A stretch of DNA of 60,299 nucleotides. Source: Acidimicrobiaceae bacterium (lineage in GTDB: Bacteria > Actinomycetota > Acidimicrobiia > Acidimicrobiales > Aldehydirespiratoraceae). The notes beneath the pieces were generated by a model. It searched no databases, was not told the DNA's origin, and saw nothing but the letters and a program-made list of their open reading frames with translations. The position numbers and the translations under genes are program-made. Below are positions 1 to 9,400 of this stretch, piece after piece. Each line of letters starts with the position of its first letter. Position 1 is the first letter of the stretch. The stretch is from the NCBI GenBank assembly GCA_009843735.1, contig VYCW01000085.1, forward strand, positions 1 to 60,299, written 5' to 3'.

Positions 1-54
1 ACCGGCGACCTCAACCTTGGCAAGGTTGCGCTCTACCAACTGAGCTACGTCCGC
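1..54 (-). tRNA. tRNA-Gly (anticodon GCC), 5' part only
   Basis: Read on the minus strand from position 54, the sequence begins GCGGACGTAGCTCAG with the D-arm (GCTCAGTTGGTAGAGC). It continues with a perfect 5-bp anticodon stem (CAACC/GGTTG) around the loop TTGCCAA, so the anticodon is GCC and the amino acid glycine. The T-arm and 3' acceptor strand lie beyond the window edge. The gene starts about 45 bases downstream of the stop of the small minus-strand gene ending at 100, so it may be read from the same side. Confidence 0.9.
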
Positions 55-99
55 GAAGAGGGCCGATCCTACCGGCGAGGCCCGCCCGCGGCCACGCCG

Positions 100-336
100 T
101 CAGCGAGCCTCCGGGGGACGCAGGTCGATGGTGAGCCGCAACACGCCGTCCTCCATCGTGGCCTCCGCATCACCGATCATGGCGAAGTCCTGGAAGTCCT
201 TCTGAGCCTGCTCCAGGAAGTGGCGCCGCTCGTCGCCCGCCACCGGCGGGAGGTTGCGGCGCTTCACCCCCTCCGCCCGCTCGCGGAAGCGCTCGATCAT
301 CGCGTCGGCGTCGAATCCCTCTGCCACGCCCGTCAA
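100..336 (-). CDS. Small conserved protein of unknown function (78 aa)
   Basis: Function unknown. The product is a short, charged, soluble protein with no signal peptide or membrane segment. Its first half is predicted helical and rich in Glu and Arg. Its C-terminal half (around GDAEATMEDGVLRLTIDLRPP) looks like a small beta hairpin of the type seen in short actinobacterial conserved hypotheticals. The TTG start at 336 overlaps the stop of the upstream acidic membrane protein (ending at 333), so the two genes are translationally coupled. A GTG at 327 is an alternative start giving 75 aa. Neither start has a clear Shine-Dalgarno sequence. Coding is supported by GC-biased third positions and tight packing between its neighbour and tRNA-Gly. 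Confidence 0.6.
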   Translation of the reverse strand: MTGVAEGFDADAMIERFRERAEGVKRRNLPPVAGDERRHFLEQAQKDFQDFAMIGDAEATMEDGVLRLTIDLRPPEAR

Positions 337-1193
337 TCTAGACCGAGCGTCCGCCGCAGTTGCATCCAGAACCTCGACCGGCGCTCGCCGCCAGCCCTCC
401 CGGCCTCTGGAGACTCGTTCGCAGGGCCGCTGTCGGCGGGATCCGCCTTCTCGCTGGCCGGCTCGGCCTCGTCCTCCCAGACCGGCGGGAGTTCCGGCTG
501 CTCCACCTCAAGCTCCTCCCAAGCGGTCGGTAGCACCGGCTCAGTAGGCCCAGAATCCTCTCCGACCGGCGGGGGCTCGGCCTCCTCCGGCGGGGGCTCG
601 GCGTCGACCGGCTCGGTCTCTGGCTCGGCTTCATCCTCGTCCGCCGACTCAGCCGCCGCGGGTTCCTCCCACGCCGTCGGAAGCTCGGGCTCGGACGGCT
701 GCGGGTCGTCGTCCGCTCCAGCCGCCACCACCGCGACGGCCTCTGCGTCCTGCATGGCGGCCGCAGCGTCGTCAACCACCTCCGCATCGTCAGCGGACCC
801 CTCGCCGGCAGCAGCTTCGGCCAGGTCCGCCTCACCGTCGTACAGCTTCGCCGAACGGCGCCGAGCCAGACGCAGCCGGCGGCGCGGGCTGGTGTGCCAC
901 AGGAACAGCACCAGCATCACGGTCATGCCCGCCGCGATCGACCAGAGCGCGATCACCACCCCGTCGACGCGTTCGCTGCTCTCGCGGCCGACCAGGCGCC
1001 GCTGGGTGTCGGACTCAGGACTGATCTCGGTGTCGGACTGGGCCGTGCTGACAACCCCCAGCGAGCCGGACTGGTCCGGGTTCAGCACCAGCGGAGCCTC
1101 GCCGTCGGTGGTAGCCGACGCCGAGCCGACTGCCGCGACGAGCAGCGCCACCGCCAACACGGGCGCCGCAAGCCAGGCTCTGCCCAAACGCAC
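333..1193 (-). CDS. Membrane-anchored acidic protein with LPTAWEE-like repeats
   Basis: Function unknown. From a GTG at 1193 the 286-aa product starts with a signal-like segment (about residues 1-28, ending near SASA) and a short luminal stretch. A transmembrane helix follows at about residues 75-97 (VVIALWSIAAGMTVMLVLFL), then a basic stop-transfer patch (RRRLRLARRRSAK). The rest is a long, very acidic, proline-rich cytoplasmic tail carrying three spaced copies of a P-E-x-L-P-x-x-W-E-[ED] motif. The tail ends in a basic RSRFWMQLRRTLGLD patch. The start was chosen because it gives the signal segment and lies 11 bases after the upstream stop at 1205; further upstream the frame is only a shadow of the PLP-enzyme gene. 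The topology suggests a membrane scaffold or anti-sigma-like protein, but nothing proves a role. Confidence 0.7.
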   Translation of the reverse strand: MRLGRAWLAAPVLAVALLVAAVGSASATTDGEAPLVLNPDQSGSLGVVSTAQSDTEISPESDTQRRLVGRESSERVDGVVIALWSIAAGMTVMLVLFLWHTSPRRRLRLARRRSAKLYDGEADLAEAAAGEGSADDAEVVDDAAAAMQDAEAVAVVAAGADDDPQPSEPELPTAWEEPAAAESADEDEAEPETEPVDAEPPPEEAEPPPVGEDSGPTEPVLPTAWEELEVEQPELPPVWEDEAEPASEKADPADSGPANESPEAGRAGGERRSRFWMQLRRTLGLD

Positions 1194-1204
1194 GAATCCC
1201 GACG

Positions 1205-2422
1205 CTACCGGGAGGCGTCGCCGACGATTGCGGTGACGCGGTCGAGCGCCCCGATCACGTCGCCGACCACGTCGTCGGTGTGCTCTAGCCCGGCCGAGAA
1301 CCGCACCGTGCCCTGGCCGATGCACGCCGCCTCCAACTCCTCGGGCAGCAGGCTCACATGGGTGGTCGAAGCCGGATGGGTGACGATGCTCTCGGGCCCG
1401 CCCAACGACGTGGCCAACCGCACCACCCGGACCTCCTCCACGAACGCTCGGCCGGCGTCGTAGCCGTCGGCCAGGTCGAAGGTGACCAGACCACCGGCCA
1501 GGTCCATCTGCTGGGCCGCCAGCTTGTGCTGGGGGTGGGACTCGAGGCCCGGATAGTGCACGGCCTCGACCATCGGATGGGCCTCCAGCGCCTCGGCCAG
1601 CGCGGTGGCGGTCTCGGTCTGCTGGCGGAGGCGCACGGCCAGGGTGCGGATGCCCCGCAGAGCGTTGAGTGCGTCGAACGGCGACGCCACCGCCCCGTGG
1701 AGCACGGCGTAGTTCCACAGCCACGCCAGCAGTTCCTCGCTGCCGGCCACCACTCCGATGGTGGCGTCGTTGTGGCCCGCGATCGCCTTGGTGGCCGAGT
1801 GGACCACCAGATCCACCCCATAGTCGGCGGGCCGCTGACCCAGCGGCGTGGCGAAGGTCGAGTCGACCACCGTCATCGGACCGGCGATGGCGCCCACCTC
1901 GGCCAGGTCGGCCACCGCCAGCTTCGGGTTGGCGGGCGTCTCGGCGATCACCAGCACCGTGCGACCGGGCAGCACGGCCTCGGCGAAGGCGCCGGGCTCG
2001 GTGCCGTCCACGAAGGTCACCCCGATACCGAAGCGGGGGCACGCCGTCTGCAGCAGCAGTTGCGTGCCCGCGTAGAGCTGGCGCTGGGCGACTATGTGGT
2101 CGCCGCTCGAGCACAGGCCGAGCACGATGGCGCTCAGCGCTCCCATGCCCGAGGCGAACGCCCGGGCCGACTCGGTGCCCTCCAGGTCGGCCACGGCGTC
2201 CTCGAAGGCCTTGACCGTGGGGTTGCCGTAGCGGGTGTAGAACCGGCTCGAGTGGGTGTTGACCGCCATGTCGTGGGCCTCGGACACGGTGTCGGCGGTG
2301 AACGTCGAGGTGGCCCACAGGATCGGGGCCAGCGCGTTCTGGTTGTCGTCCCGGCCGGCGCGGATCGCCCGGGTCTGCACATGCAGCCCGTCGCCCGAGC
2401 CGCCGGCGGCGTTCTCAGTCAC
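1205..2422 (-). CDS. PLP-dependent trans-sulfuration enzyme (O-acetylhomoserine sulfhydrylase / cystathionine gamma-synthase family)
   Basis: Cytoplasmic Cys/Met-metabolism PLP enzyme, 405 aa, the usual family length. It should replace the acetyl group of O-acetylhomoserine with sulfide (giving homocysteine) or cysteine (giving cystathionine). Visible landmarks are the N-terminal QTRAIRAG segment, the substrate/PLP-phosphate loop YTRYGNPT, the VVDSTFATPL strand with the PLP-nitrogen Asp, and the lysine of HSATKAIAGHND that forms the internal aldimine. The GTG start at 2422 overlaps the metX stop by 8 bases and follows a GAGGAGG ribosome-binding site inside metX. Longer upstream starts would only read metX out of frame. 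Coupling to metX indicates direct use of its product. The sequence alone does not separate MetY, MetZ and MetB activities. Confidence 0.9.
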   Translation of the reverse strand: MTENAAGGSGDGLHVQTRAIRAGRDDNQNALAPILWATSTFTADTVSEAHDMAVNTHSSRFYTRYGNPTVKAFEDAVADLEGTESARAFASGMGALSAIVLGLCSSGDHIVAQRQLYAGTQLLLQTACPRFGIGVTFVDGTEPGAFAEAVLPGRTVLVIAETPANPKLAVADLAEVGAIAGPMTVVDSTFATPLGQRPADYGVDLVVHSATKAIAGHNDATIGVVAGSEELLAWLWNYAVLHGAVASPFDALNALRGIRTLAVRLRQQTETATALAEALEAHPMVEAVHYPGLESHPQHKLAAQQMDLAGGLVTFDLADGYDAGRAFVEEVRVVRLATSLGGPESIVTHPASTTHVSLLPEELEAACIGQGTVRFSAGLEHTDDVVGDVIGALDRVTAIVGDASR

Positions 2423-3638
2423 CGGACACCTCCTCGAGGAAGCTGACGACAGGGTCATGCAGCAGTTCGTGCTCCAGCAGGAACCCGTCATGGCCCTCGT
2501 CGCTCTCCAGCATCACCCGCCGGCAGTCGCCGCCGCCCGCGACGATCCCGTCCAGCAGCTCCTGCTGCTCATGCGGCGGGTAGAGACGGTCGCTGGTGAT
2601 CGACGCGGTCAGCACCGGCACCCCGATGCGGCCCAGGGCGGCGGCCGTCCCTCCCCGGCCCCGCCCGATGTCGTGCAGGTCCATCGACCGGTTGAGCACC
2701 ACGTAGGTGTTGGCGTCGAAGCGGCGGACCAGCTTCTGGCCGTGATGGTCGAGGTAGGACTCCATCTGGAAGCGGCCCCACAGATCGAAGGCCCCGACCG
2801 GGTCGAACAGCTGCCGTCCGAAACGGCGCTCGAACGACTCGCCGGACCGGTAGGTCACCTGCGCGATCTGGCGGGCGGTGGCCAGGCCCATCCAGGGACC
2901 CTCCGGCTTGTCGTAATAGTCGCCGTCGTGCCAGCCGGGATCGGTGGCGATGGCCAGGCGCTCCACCGCGCTCCAGGCGATCTGCAGCGCGCTGGCCGAC
3001 GCGCAGGTGGCCAGCGGCAGGATCGACCGCACCCGCCGCGGGTACATGACGGCCCACTCCAGGACCTGCATTCCCCCCATCGAGCCGCCGACCACGGCCA
3101 GCCAGCGGCGGATCCCGAGATGGTCGGCCAGCCGGGCCTGGAGGCGCACCATGTCGCGGATGGTCACCACCGGGAAACGCGGTCCGTAGCGCCGCCCGTC
3201 GGCCGGATCGAGGTCGGCCGGGCCGGTGGTCCCCTGGCAGCCGCCCAGCACGTTGCTGCACACCACGAAGTAGCGGTCGGTGTCGATCGCCCTGCCCGGC
3301 CCGATCAGCTCGTGCCACCAGCCGGGCGTGGGATGCGACGGGCCGCTCTCGCCGGCCGCATGCGAGTCGCCGGTGAGGGCGTGGCACACGAGCACGGCGT
3401 TGGATGCCTGCGGGTCGAGCTCGCCCCAGGTCTCGTAGGCGACCCGCACCTCACCGAGGCGCCCTCCCCACTCCAGCGCGAAGGGACGGGTGTCGGTGAC
3501 GGTCACGAACTGGCGGTCGCCGGCGGGGTCGCCGACCTGCCAGGCGCCCGTGACGGGCAGCCCGGCCGGGTAGCGCCCCCCGGGGCCGGCCCGCCCGGCC
3601 GCGGGAGTCGGAGGCTCGATGCCGGAACCTGCGCTCAA
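2415..3638 (-). CDS. metX: Homoserine O-acetyltransferase
   Basis: Transfers an acetyl group from acetyl-CoA to homoserine, the committed activation step of methionine synthesis, in the cytoplasm. It is an alpha/beta-hydrolase fold protein: the nucleophile elbow is VVGGSMGGMQ (Ser), the catalytic Asp lies in ITSDRLYP and the catalytic His in DEGHDGFL. Chosen start: TTG at 3638, 7 bases after an AAGGAG site, giving 407 aa. Longer in-frame starts (up to 3797) would run through the riboswitch aptamer and are rejected. The first 40 residues are proline/glycine rich and probably disordered. The gene is coupled to the downstream trans-sulfuration enzyme. Regulation is predicted by the S-box-type leader upstream, so expression should fall when S-adenosylmethionine is plentiful. 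Confidence 0.93.
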   Translation of the reverse strand: MSAGSGIEPPTPAAGRAGPGGRYPAGLPVTGAWQVGDPAGDRQFVTVTDTRPFALEWGGRLGEVRVAYETWGELDPQASNAVLVCHALTGDSHAAGESGPSHPTPGWWHELIGPGRAIDTDRYFVVCSNVLGGCQGTTGPADLDPADGRRYGPRFPVVTIRDMVRLQARLADHLGIRRWLAVVGGSMGGMQVLEWAVMYPRRVRSILPLATCASASALQIAWSAVERLAIATDPGWHDGDYYDKPEGPWMGLATARQIAQVTYRSGESFERRFGRQLFDPVGAFDLWGRFQMESYLDHHGQKLVRRFDANTYVVLNRSMDLHDIGRGRGGTAAALGRIGVPVLTASITSDRLYPPHEQQELLDGIVAGGGDCRRVMLESDEGHDGFLLEHELLHDPVVSFLEEVSGD

Positions 3639-3769
3639 ACCCTCGCTCCTTGTGATCCGCTCCAGCCGCCCCCGCATGGAGGGCGGCCCTTGTGGGGACC
3701 GGACACTTCGGAGGCCGTGATGTCGGGGGTGCCCGAAGGACACTTGGTTGCGCCGGCCGGGCCGGCGCC
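3639..3769 (-). promoter_or_regulatory. metX leader, presumptive riboswitch expression platform
   Basis: Between the aptamer and the metX TTG lie 131 bases. They hold a perfect 8-bp GC hairpin (3750-3768) immediately after P1, and a second 7-bp perfect hairpin (3665-3687) just upstream of the AAGGAG ribosome-binding site at 3646-3651. No U-tract follows either hairpin, so control by occlusion of the ribosome-binding site or by Rho is more likely than by a classical intrinsic terminator. The segment 3688-3704 nearly repeats one at 29874-29890. Confidence 0.5.
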
Positions 3770-3856
3770 ACATCCCCGCCCGGAGGCGGGCTAGCACCTT
3801 GGGTGTCCGTTCCCAGGTTGCCGGGCCCGGCCCGAAGGCCGAACCGCTCGTGATGT
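3770..3856 (-). promoter_or_regulatory. SAM riboswitch aptamer (S-box / SAM-I-like clan) for the metX operon
   Basis: Reading the minus strand, the leader shows the ordered S-box signature: P1 5' strand ACAUC followed by ACGAG, a P2 hairpin (CGGCC-UUCG-GGCCG), the invariant CCCGGCAACC, a P3 hairpin (CCUGGG...CCCAAGG) and the invariant AAGGUGCUA. A perfect P4 hairpin (CCCGCC-UCCG-GGCGGG) and the P1 3' strand GAUGU follow. P1 pairs over 5 bp. The P2 arm is shorter than in Bacillus S-boxes, so a SAM-I variant or SAM-IV is possible. The position directly upstream of metX fits this assignment. Confidence 0.82.
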
Positions 3857-3931
3857 CTTGACCGCTAGGTCGCCGACCAGTCTAGAACCCGATCGCGCTC
3901 ACGCGGCGCGACACGCCGGGCCCGACAGGGC

Positions 3932-5158
3932 TCAGACAGCCTGCTCCCAGCCGAGGAGATCGCTCAGACGATCGTCGTTGGAGAACATCTCAACGATCGG
4001 CTCGTCCAGTTCGAGGCGCCTCTGGAGCCGCTTCACGTCCAGCTCCTCGTCCCACAGCGACAGGGTCACCACCACCCCGGACTCGCCCGCCCGAGCGGTG
4101 CGGCCGGCACGGTGCACGTAGGTCTTGTGGTCGGCGGGCGGGTCGAACTGCACCACGACGTCCACGTCATCGACGTGGATGCCCCGGGCGGCGACGTCGG
4201 TGGCCACCAGCACCGGAAGGTCGCCGGCGATGAACTGGCGCAGCGACTTCTCGCGGGCCACCTGGCGGAGATCACCGTGAATCGGCGCCGCCTTAACGTC
4301 CTCGCGCCGCAGGTCGCGGGCCAGGCGGTCGGCGGCCACCTTGGTGCGGGTGAACATCAGGGTGCGGCCCACCGAGCGGGCTATGGCCGCAGCCACCTTC
4401 ACCTTGTCGAGCTTGTGGACGCCCACGAAGCGGTGCACCATCTCGGCCACCGTGATCTCGCGGGGCGCCACCGCGTGCATGGCCGGCTCGCTCTGGTAGC
4501 GCCGGATCAAGGAGTCGACCGCTCCGTCGAGGGTGGCCGAGAACAGCAGGGTCTGGTGACCGCTCTCGACGTTGCGCAGGATCCACTCGACCTGGGGCAG
4601 GAAGCCCATGTCGGCCATCCGGTCGGCCTCGTCCACCACCACCTGGCGCACCAAGCCGACACTGACCGTCTTCCGGTCGATGAGATCGATCATCCGGCCC
4701 GGCGTGGCCACCACCAGGTCGACGCCCTCCCGCAGCGCCTTGATCTGCTTGTCGATCGGGGCTCCGCCGTAGGCGGCCAGCACGCGGCGCTTCACCGCGG
4801 CCGCGGGCGCAGCCAACTCGTCGCAGATCTGATTGGCCAGCTCGCGTGTGGGCGCCAGCACCAGGCCGGCGGGCGAGCCGGGCTTGGCCCGGGGCAGCCG
4901 CTGCAGGACGGGCAGGCCGAAGGCGAGCGTCTTGCCCGAACCGGTCTTGGCCTTGCCGCACACGTCGCGGCCCGCCAGCGCGTCGGGGATAGTGAGCACC
5001 TGGATGGGGAACGGCACGGTTATCCCCCGCGCCGCCAGGGCCACCACGATCTCGTCGCAGAGTCCGAGGCTGGCGAAGGTCACCCCGCCGACGTCCGAGG
5101 GGTCGAAGCCATCCTGTCGAAGGGTGTCTACGTCGACAAGCTGATCAGAAAGGGTCAT
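3932..5158 (-). CDS. DEAD-box ATP-dependent RNA helicase
   Basis: ATP-driven RNA remodelling enzyme of the DEAD-box family, 408 aa, without the long basic C-terminal tail found in many family members. All core motifs can be read: AKTGSGKT (motif I), PTRELA (Ia), TPGRMID (Ib), DEAD (II, in VVDEADRM), SAT (III), the FTRTK strand (IV), TDVAARGIHV (V) and HRAGRTARAG (VI). The Q motif is partly visible around FPIQ near residue 45. ATG 5158 was taken as the start; a GTG three codons upstream (5167) is possible. The gene is divergent from the adenosine deaminase gene with only 37 bases between starts, so their promoters must overlap. Likely roles are ribosome assembly or mRNA turnover. Confidence 0.93.
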   Translation of the reverse strand: MTLSDQLVDVDTLRQDGFDPSDVGGVTFASLGLCDEIVVALAARGITVPFPIQVLTIPDALAGRDVCGKAKTGSGKTLAFGLPVLQRLPRAKPGSPAGLVLAPTRELANQICDELAAPAAAVKRRVLAAYGGAPIDKQIKALREGVDLVVATPGRMIDLIDRKTVSVGLVRQVVVDEADRMADMGFLPQVEWILRNVESGHQTLLFSATLDGAVDSLIRRYQSEPAMHAVAPREITVAEMVHRFVGVHKLDKVKVAAAIARSVGRTLMFTRTKVAADRLARDLRREDVKAAPIHGDLRQVAREKSLRQFIAGDLPVLVATDVAARGIHVDDVDVVVQFDPPADHKTYVHRAGRTARAGESGVVVTLSLWDEELDVKRLQRRLELDEPIVEMFSNDDRLSDLLGWEQAV

Positions 5159-5195
5159 CCGGACCACAAGGCTACCCTGCGGTATCCCGAATCCC

Positions 5196-6302
5196 TTGAA
5201 TGCCGCCGACCTCGGACCACCCACCCTGGAGCGCGTCCGGCGCGCCCCCAAGGTCGTGCTCCACGACCACCTCGACGGAGGCCTGCGGGCCTCGACGATC
5301 GTCGAGCTGGCCGCCGAGACCGGGTACCGCAGCCTGCCCTCCACCGACCCGGAGCAACTGGCCGCCTGGATGCGCCGCGGCGCCAACCGCAAGGATCTGA
5401 CGCTGTACCTGGAGACGTTCGCCCACACCGTGGGCGTGATGCAGACCGCCGACTCGATCTCCCGGGTGGCCCGGGAATGCGCTGAGGACCTGGCCTCCGA
5501 CGGGGTGGTCTACGCCGAGGTCCGCTTCGCCCCCGAACTTCACACCGAACGAGGGCTCACCCTCGACGACGCCATCGAAGCAGTCCTTGAGGGCTTCACG
5601 CAGGGCAGCGACGGCACGCCGCTCACCATCCGGGCCATCTGCACCGCCCTGCGCCACCTTCACCGATCGGCCGAGGTGGCCGAGGCCGCGGTCCGCTGGA
5701 GGGACCGGGGCGTGGTGGCCTTCGACATTGCCGGGCCCGAGGACGGCTTCCCTCCCGACGACCACCTGGAGGCGTTCCAGTACTGCCAGCGGGAGAACTT
5801 CCACATCACCATCCATGCGGGCGAGGCGTACGGTCCCCGGTCGATCTGGAAGGCACTGCAGTTCTGCGGCGCCGAGCGTCTCGGGCACGGCATACGCATC
5901 GTCGAGGACATCGTCACCAGCGACGACGGGGACCGGACCCTGGGCCGGCTGGCCCACTACATCAGGGACCGCCGCATCCCGCTGGAGATCTGCCCCACCT
6001 CCAACGTCAACACCGGCGTGTTCGCATCGGTGGCCGACCACCCGATCGACGCGCTGGTGCAGATGCGGTTCCGGGTGACGGTCAACACCGACAACCGGTT
6101 GATGTCGAACGTGTCGATGACCTCGGAGATGGCCGCCCTGGCCGACACCTTCGGCTACGACTGGGCCCGGCTGCGGTGGCTGACGGTCAACGCCATGAAG
6201 TCCAGCTTCCTGCCGTTCAGGGAGCGGCTCCAGATAATCGAAGGCGTGATCAAGCCCCAGTACGCGCCGCTCGAGGCGGCCCAGAGCGAGCCGCCGGTCT
6301 GA
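5196..6302 (+). CDS. add: Adenosine deaminase
   Basis: Hydrolytic deamination of adenosine and deoxyadenosine to inosine in purine salvage, cytoplasmic. The 368-aa amidohydrolase TIM barrel carries the zinc and substrate motifs: HDHLDGG (His-x-His), IHAGEAYGP (His and catalytic Glu), LGHGIR (His), PTSNVNTG and NTDNRLMSN (metal Asp). The start is a TTG at 5196; no other start codon precedes the conserved VVLHDHLDGG region, and no strong ribosome-binding site is visible. Starting only 37 bases from the helicase start, it probably uses an overlapping divergent promoter. A second purine-salvage gene, an adenosine-kinase-like protein, lies at 35.4-36.4 kb. Confidence 0.95.
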   Translation: MNAADLGPPTLERVRRAPKVVLHDHLDGGLRASTIVELAAETGYRSLPSTDPEQLAAWMRRGANRKDLTLYLETFAHTVGVMQTADSISRVARECAEDLASDGVVYAEVRFAPELHTERGLTLDDAIEAVLEGFTQGSDGTPLTIRAICTALRHLHRSAEVAEAAVRWRDRGVVAFDIAGPEDGFPPDDHLEAFQYCQRENFHITIHAGEAYGPRSIWKALQFCGAERLGHGIRIVEDIVTSDDGDRTLGRLAHYIRDRRIPLEICPTSNVNTGVFASVADHPIDALVQMRFRVTVNTDNRLMSNVSMTSEMAALADTFGYDWARLRWLTVNAMKSSFLPFRERLQIIEGVIKPQYAPLEAAQSEPPV

Positions 6303-6445
6303 AGTCTCCGGGACGCTCAAGGAAATGGAAATAGCGACCCGACAACCGGCGATTGTTCGGCCGTGACATTGTTACGCTGCCCACCCGATTACCCGGAGTA
6401 CGAGCCGGACCGCGCACCTCCCCACTCCCGACAGGAGACTGAACG

Positions 6446-9400
6446 ATGACCAGACCTCGTTGTCGCGTCGCCGTGGTAGCCGCCATAGCGGTGGCCGCCT
6501 CAATCTTCGCCTATGCGCCGAGTGCGGCCGCCCAGGCGGCAGCACAGGACGCCGGCGGACATCAGGTCTCCATCGATGCGCTGGACAACTACGGGTACCA
6601 CGCGGGAGTGGAGATGTTCGCGGGCACCGGCTGTGCCGACAGCGACGAACTCTGCCCGGAAGAGCCGGTACTTCGCTGGGAGATAGCGGTATGGCTGGTA
6701 AGGATCATCGACCGGGCCAATCCGGCCGCGATCCGGTCGTCGCGCTACGACGACGTCGAAGCCCGCGCCTGGTGGGCCCCGCACGCGGAGCGGCTGGCTG
6801 AAATCGGAATCGACCTGTCATGCGGGCCTGACCAGTTGTGTCCTAACGAAGCCATGGATCGGGGCCAGATGGCCGAATTCCTGGTCCGTATCCTCGACCT
6901 GCCCCGGGCCGGGACGGCTGCGTTCGTCGATGTGAGCGCCGACCACCCGTACGTCGACGACATCGACCGGCTCGCCGGGGCGAGGATCACAGGGGGATGC
7001 GGGACGAACCCGGCCCGCTACTGCCCCGACCAGCACGTCACCCGGGGCCAGATGATCACGTTCCTGGCCCGGGCGCTGGCCATCGTCGACCTGGCCCCAC
7101 CCGTCGCAGCACAGGATCCGACGCCGCTGCCGGTCGATCCCGAGGTCGTGATCGGCACCCTCGACAACGGCCTCACCTACTACCTGCGCCACAACGACGA
7201 CCCGGGCAAGAACCTCGCCGTGCGTCTGCTGGTCAACGTCGGATCGGTCGACGAGACCGACGAGGAGGCCGGTATCGGGCACTTCGTCGAGCACATGCTC
7301 TTCAACGGCACCGCCGACTTCCCGGGCCTGTCCCTCGGAGTGGCTCTGCGGGAGATCGGTGTGGAGCTCGGACCCGACGTCAACGCCTCGGTGGGCCACG
7401 ACCGGACCGTCTACCAGGTGGAGGTGCGCCTCGACGAACCCCACAAGGCGCCGCTGGTGTTCCACGCCCTGTCGCAGATGGCGAGCGCGGCCACCTTCAC
7501 CGACGAAGCGGTCGAATCTGAGCGGGGCGTCGTCCTCGACGAATACCGGTTGAGCGTCGAGAGCGTCAACGGCTCCATAGGCAGGGAGTTCGACCGGATC
7601 TACACCCAGGGCACCCCCTATGAGGGACGTGACCCGATCGGCACCGTCGAAACCGTGAACGCGATGACAGCCGAGGACCTGCGAGCCTTCTACGAGAAGT
7701 GGTACGTGCCCGGCAACATGGCGGTCGTGGCCGTGGGCGACATGGCCGTCGATGACCTCGAGGCTCTGGTGGAGGAGCACTTCGGGGCGCTGGCGCCGGG
7801 TGAACCGCGCCAGCCGCCCAGCGTGTACATACCTCCCGCCGGGTCCGCGAGCCATGTGGTGACCGACCCGAGATACGGGGTCAGCTTCATCTCGCTGGAC
7901 ATTCCCATCGACCCCCACGACCGCAGCACCGTCGGCGGGGACCGGCTCACGACCATGGAGAGCCTGATCGAGGTGATGGTCGAGAACCGCCTCAACGACG
8001 CTTACGACCGGGGCGAGCTGAGCCAGGTGGACCCGCCGAGCTTCTTCAGCTTCATCTACAACCGGGGGCTCAGGTACTACGGCACGAACTGGCAGGGCGA
8101 CAATCTCGACGCCGCCTCCGCCGACTACCTCTCGGTGCTGCTTACCGCTCAGGAGCACGGTTTCACCGACGGCGACCGGGGCCGGGCCATCAGGCAGATC
8201 GTGTCCTCGCTGCAGCTCCGCCTCGACAGCGCACCGACCATCCAGGACAGCCAGTGGGTCGGCCGCTACCAAGACCACTTCCTCTACGGAGCCGACATCG
8301 ACTCCGTGGCGGGATCGGTGATCCGGACCGCCACGCTGCTGACGGAGATCACGACCGAGGAGCTGACCGAGCACTTCCGGTGGCAGATGGAGCGGGGCGG
8401 GTTGCTGGCCATCGCGGTCGGCCCCGACCCGTCGAGCGTGCCGACGGTTGCCGAGCTCGACGCCGCCCTAGCTTCGGCAGCTCCCGGGCCGCCGCCCGAG
8501 GAAGCGGCCGCCATAGACCAGTTGATGGACCTTCCCGAGCCCGCGGACCCGACATCGGAGGGATCCTTCGACCTGTTCGAGGGCCGATACGAGGGATACG
8601 AGTGGGAGTTCGCCAACGGGGTCCGGGTCATGTTCACGCCCTCCGACATCGCTGAGGGCACCGTCAGCCTGCAAGCCCAGTCACTCGGGGGCTGGTCGGT
8701 GCTGGAGCCCGGCGACCGGGCCCTTTCGGCCATCGCCACCGACGCAGTGCAGGGCAGCGGCCTGGGCGACGTGTCGAGACTGGAGCTGAACCGGTTCCTC
8801 GAGGATCGCAACGTGTCACTCGGCGCATTCATCGGCGAGACGGTCGAGGGGTTCAGCGGGGCCGCCGGCGTCGACGATGTGGAGACCATGTTCCAGCTCC
8901 TACACCTGCTGGTGACCGAGCCACGGATTGACGACCAGTCCTACGCGGACGCCATCCACACTGCCGAGACGAGGCTGGAGCGGGCGGAGCGCGACCCCCG
9001 CTGGCAGGCGGCCATCGCCTACCTCGAGGCCCGCTACGGAACCACCTGGCACCGGGCCGTCGCCAGCCGCGAGGAGATCGACTCGCTCACCCCGGAGCGG
9101 CTGCTCGCCATGTACAGGAGCCGTCTCGGCTCGGTCGACGACTTGGTGGTGGCCGTCGTCGGCGACATCGACGCATCGGTCATCGAGCGTCTGGCCCGGC
9201 ACTACATCGGCACGCTTCCCGCCGGCGAGGCCGACACCTACGTCGATCACCGGCGACCCTTCCCCGCCGGGCTGGTGCAGCGGCAAGTCGAGGTCGGTGA
9301 GGGCGAGAGCGCGGTGCTGGAGATCTATCACGAGACCGACTTGGAGGTGACCCCGCTGCGAGCGGTGGCCGCCGACGTGCTCACGACCGCGCTGGCTGAG

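Noticed and set aside
220..1236. Long plus-strand open frames opposite the acidic protein (338 aa) and similar antisense frames throughout
   Set aside because: They are low-complexity Ser/Arg/Gly/Pro shadows created by GC-rich codons of the real minus-strand genes and show no family motifs.
333..2318. A 661-aa fusion-looking frame joining the acidic membrane protein to upstream sequence
   Set aside because: The first about 375 residues are the PLP-enzyme gene read in the wrong frame; a GTG at 1193 after the real stop gives a proper signal sequence.
3639..3797. Longer N-terminus for MetX
   Set aside because: It would translate through the riboswitch aptamer; the TTG at 3638 has a good AAGGAG site.
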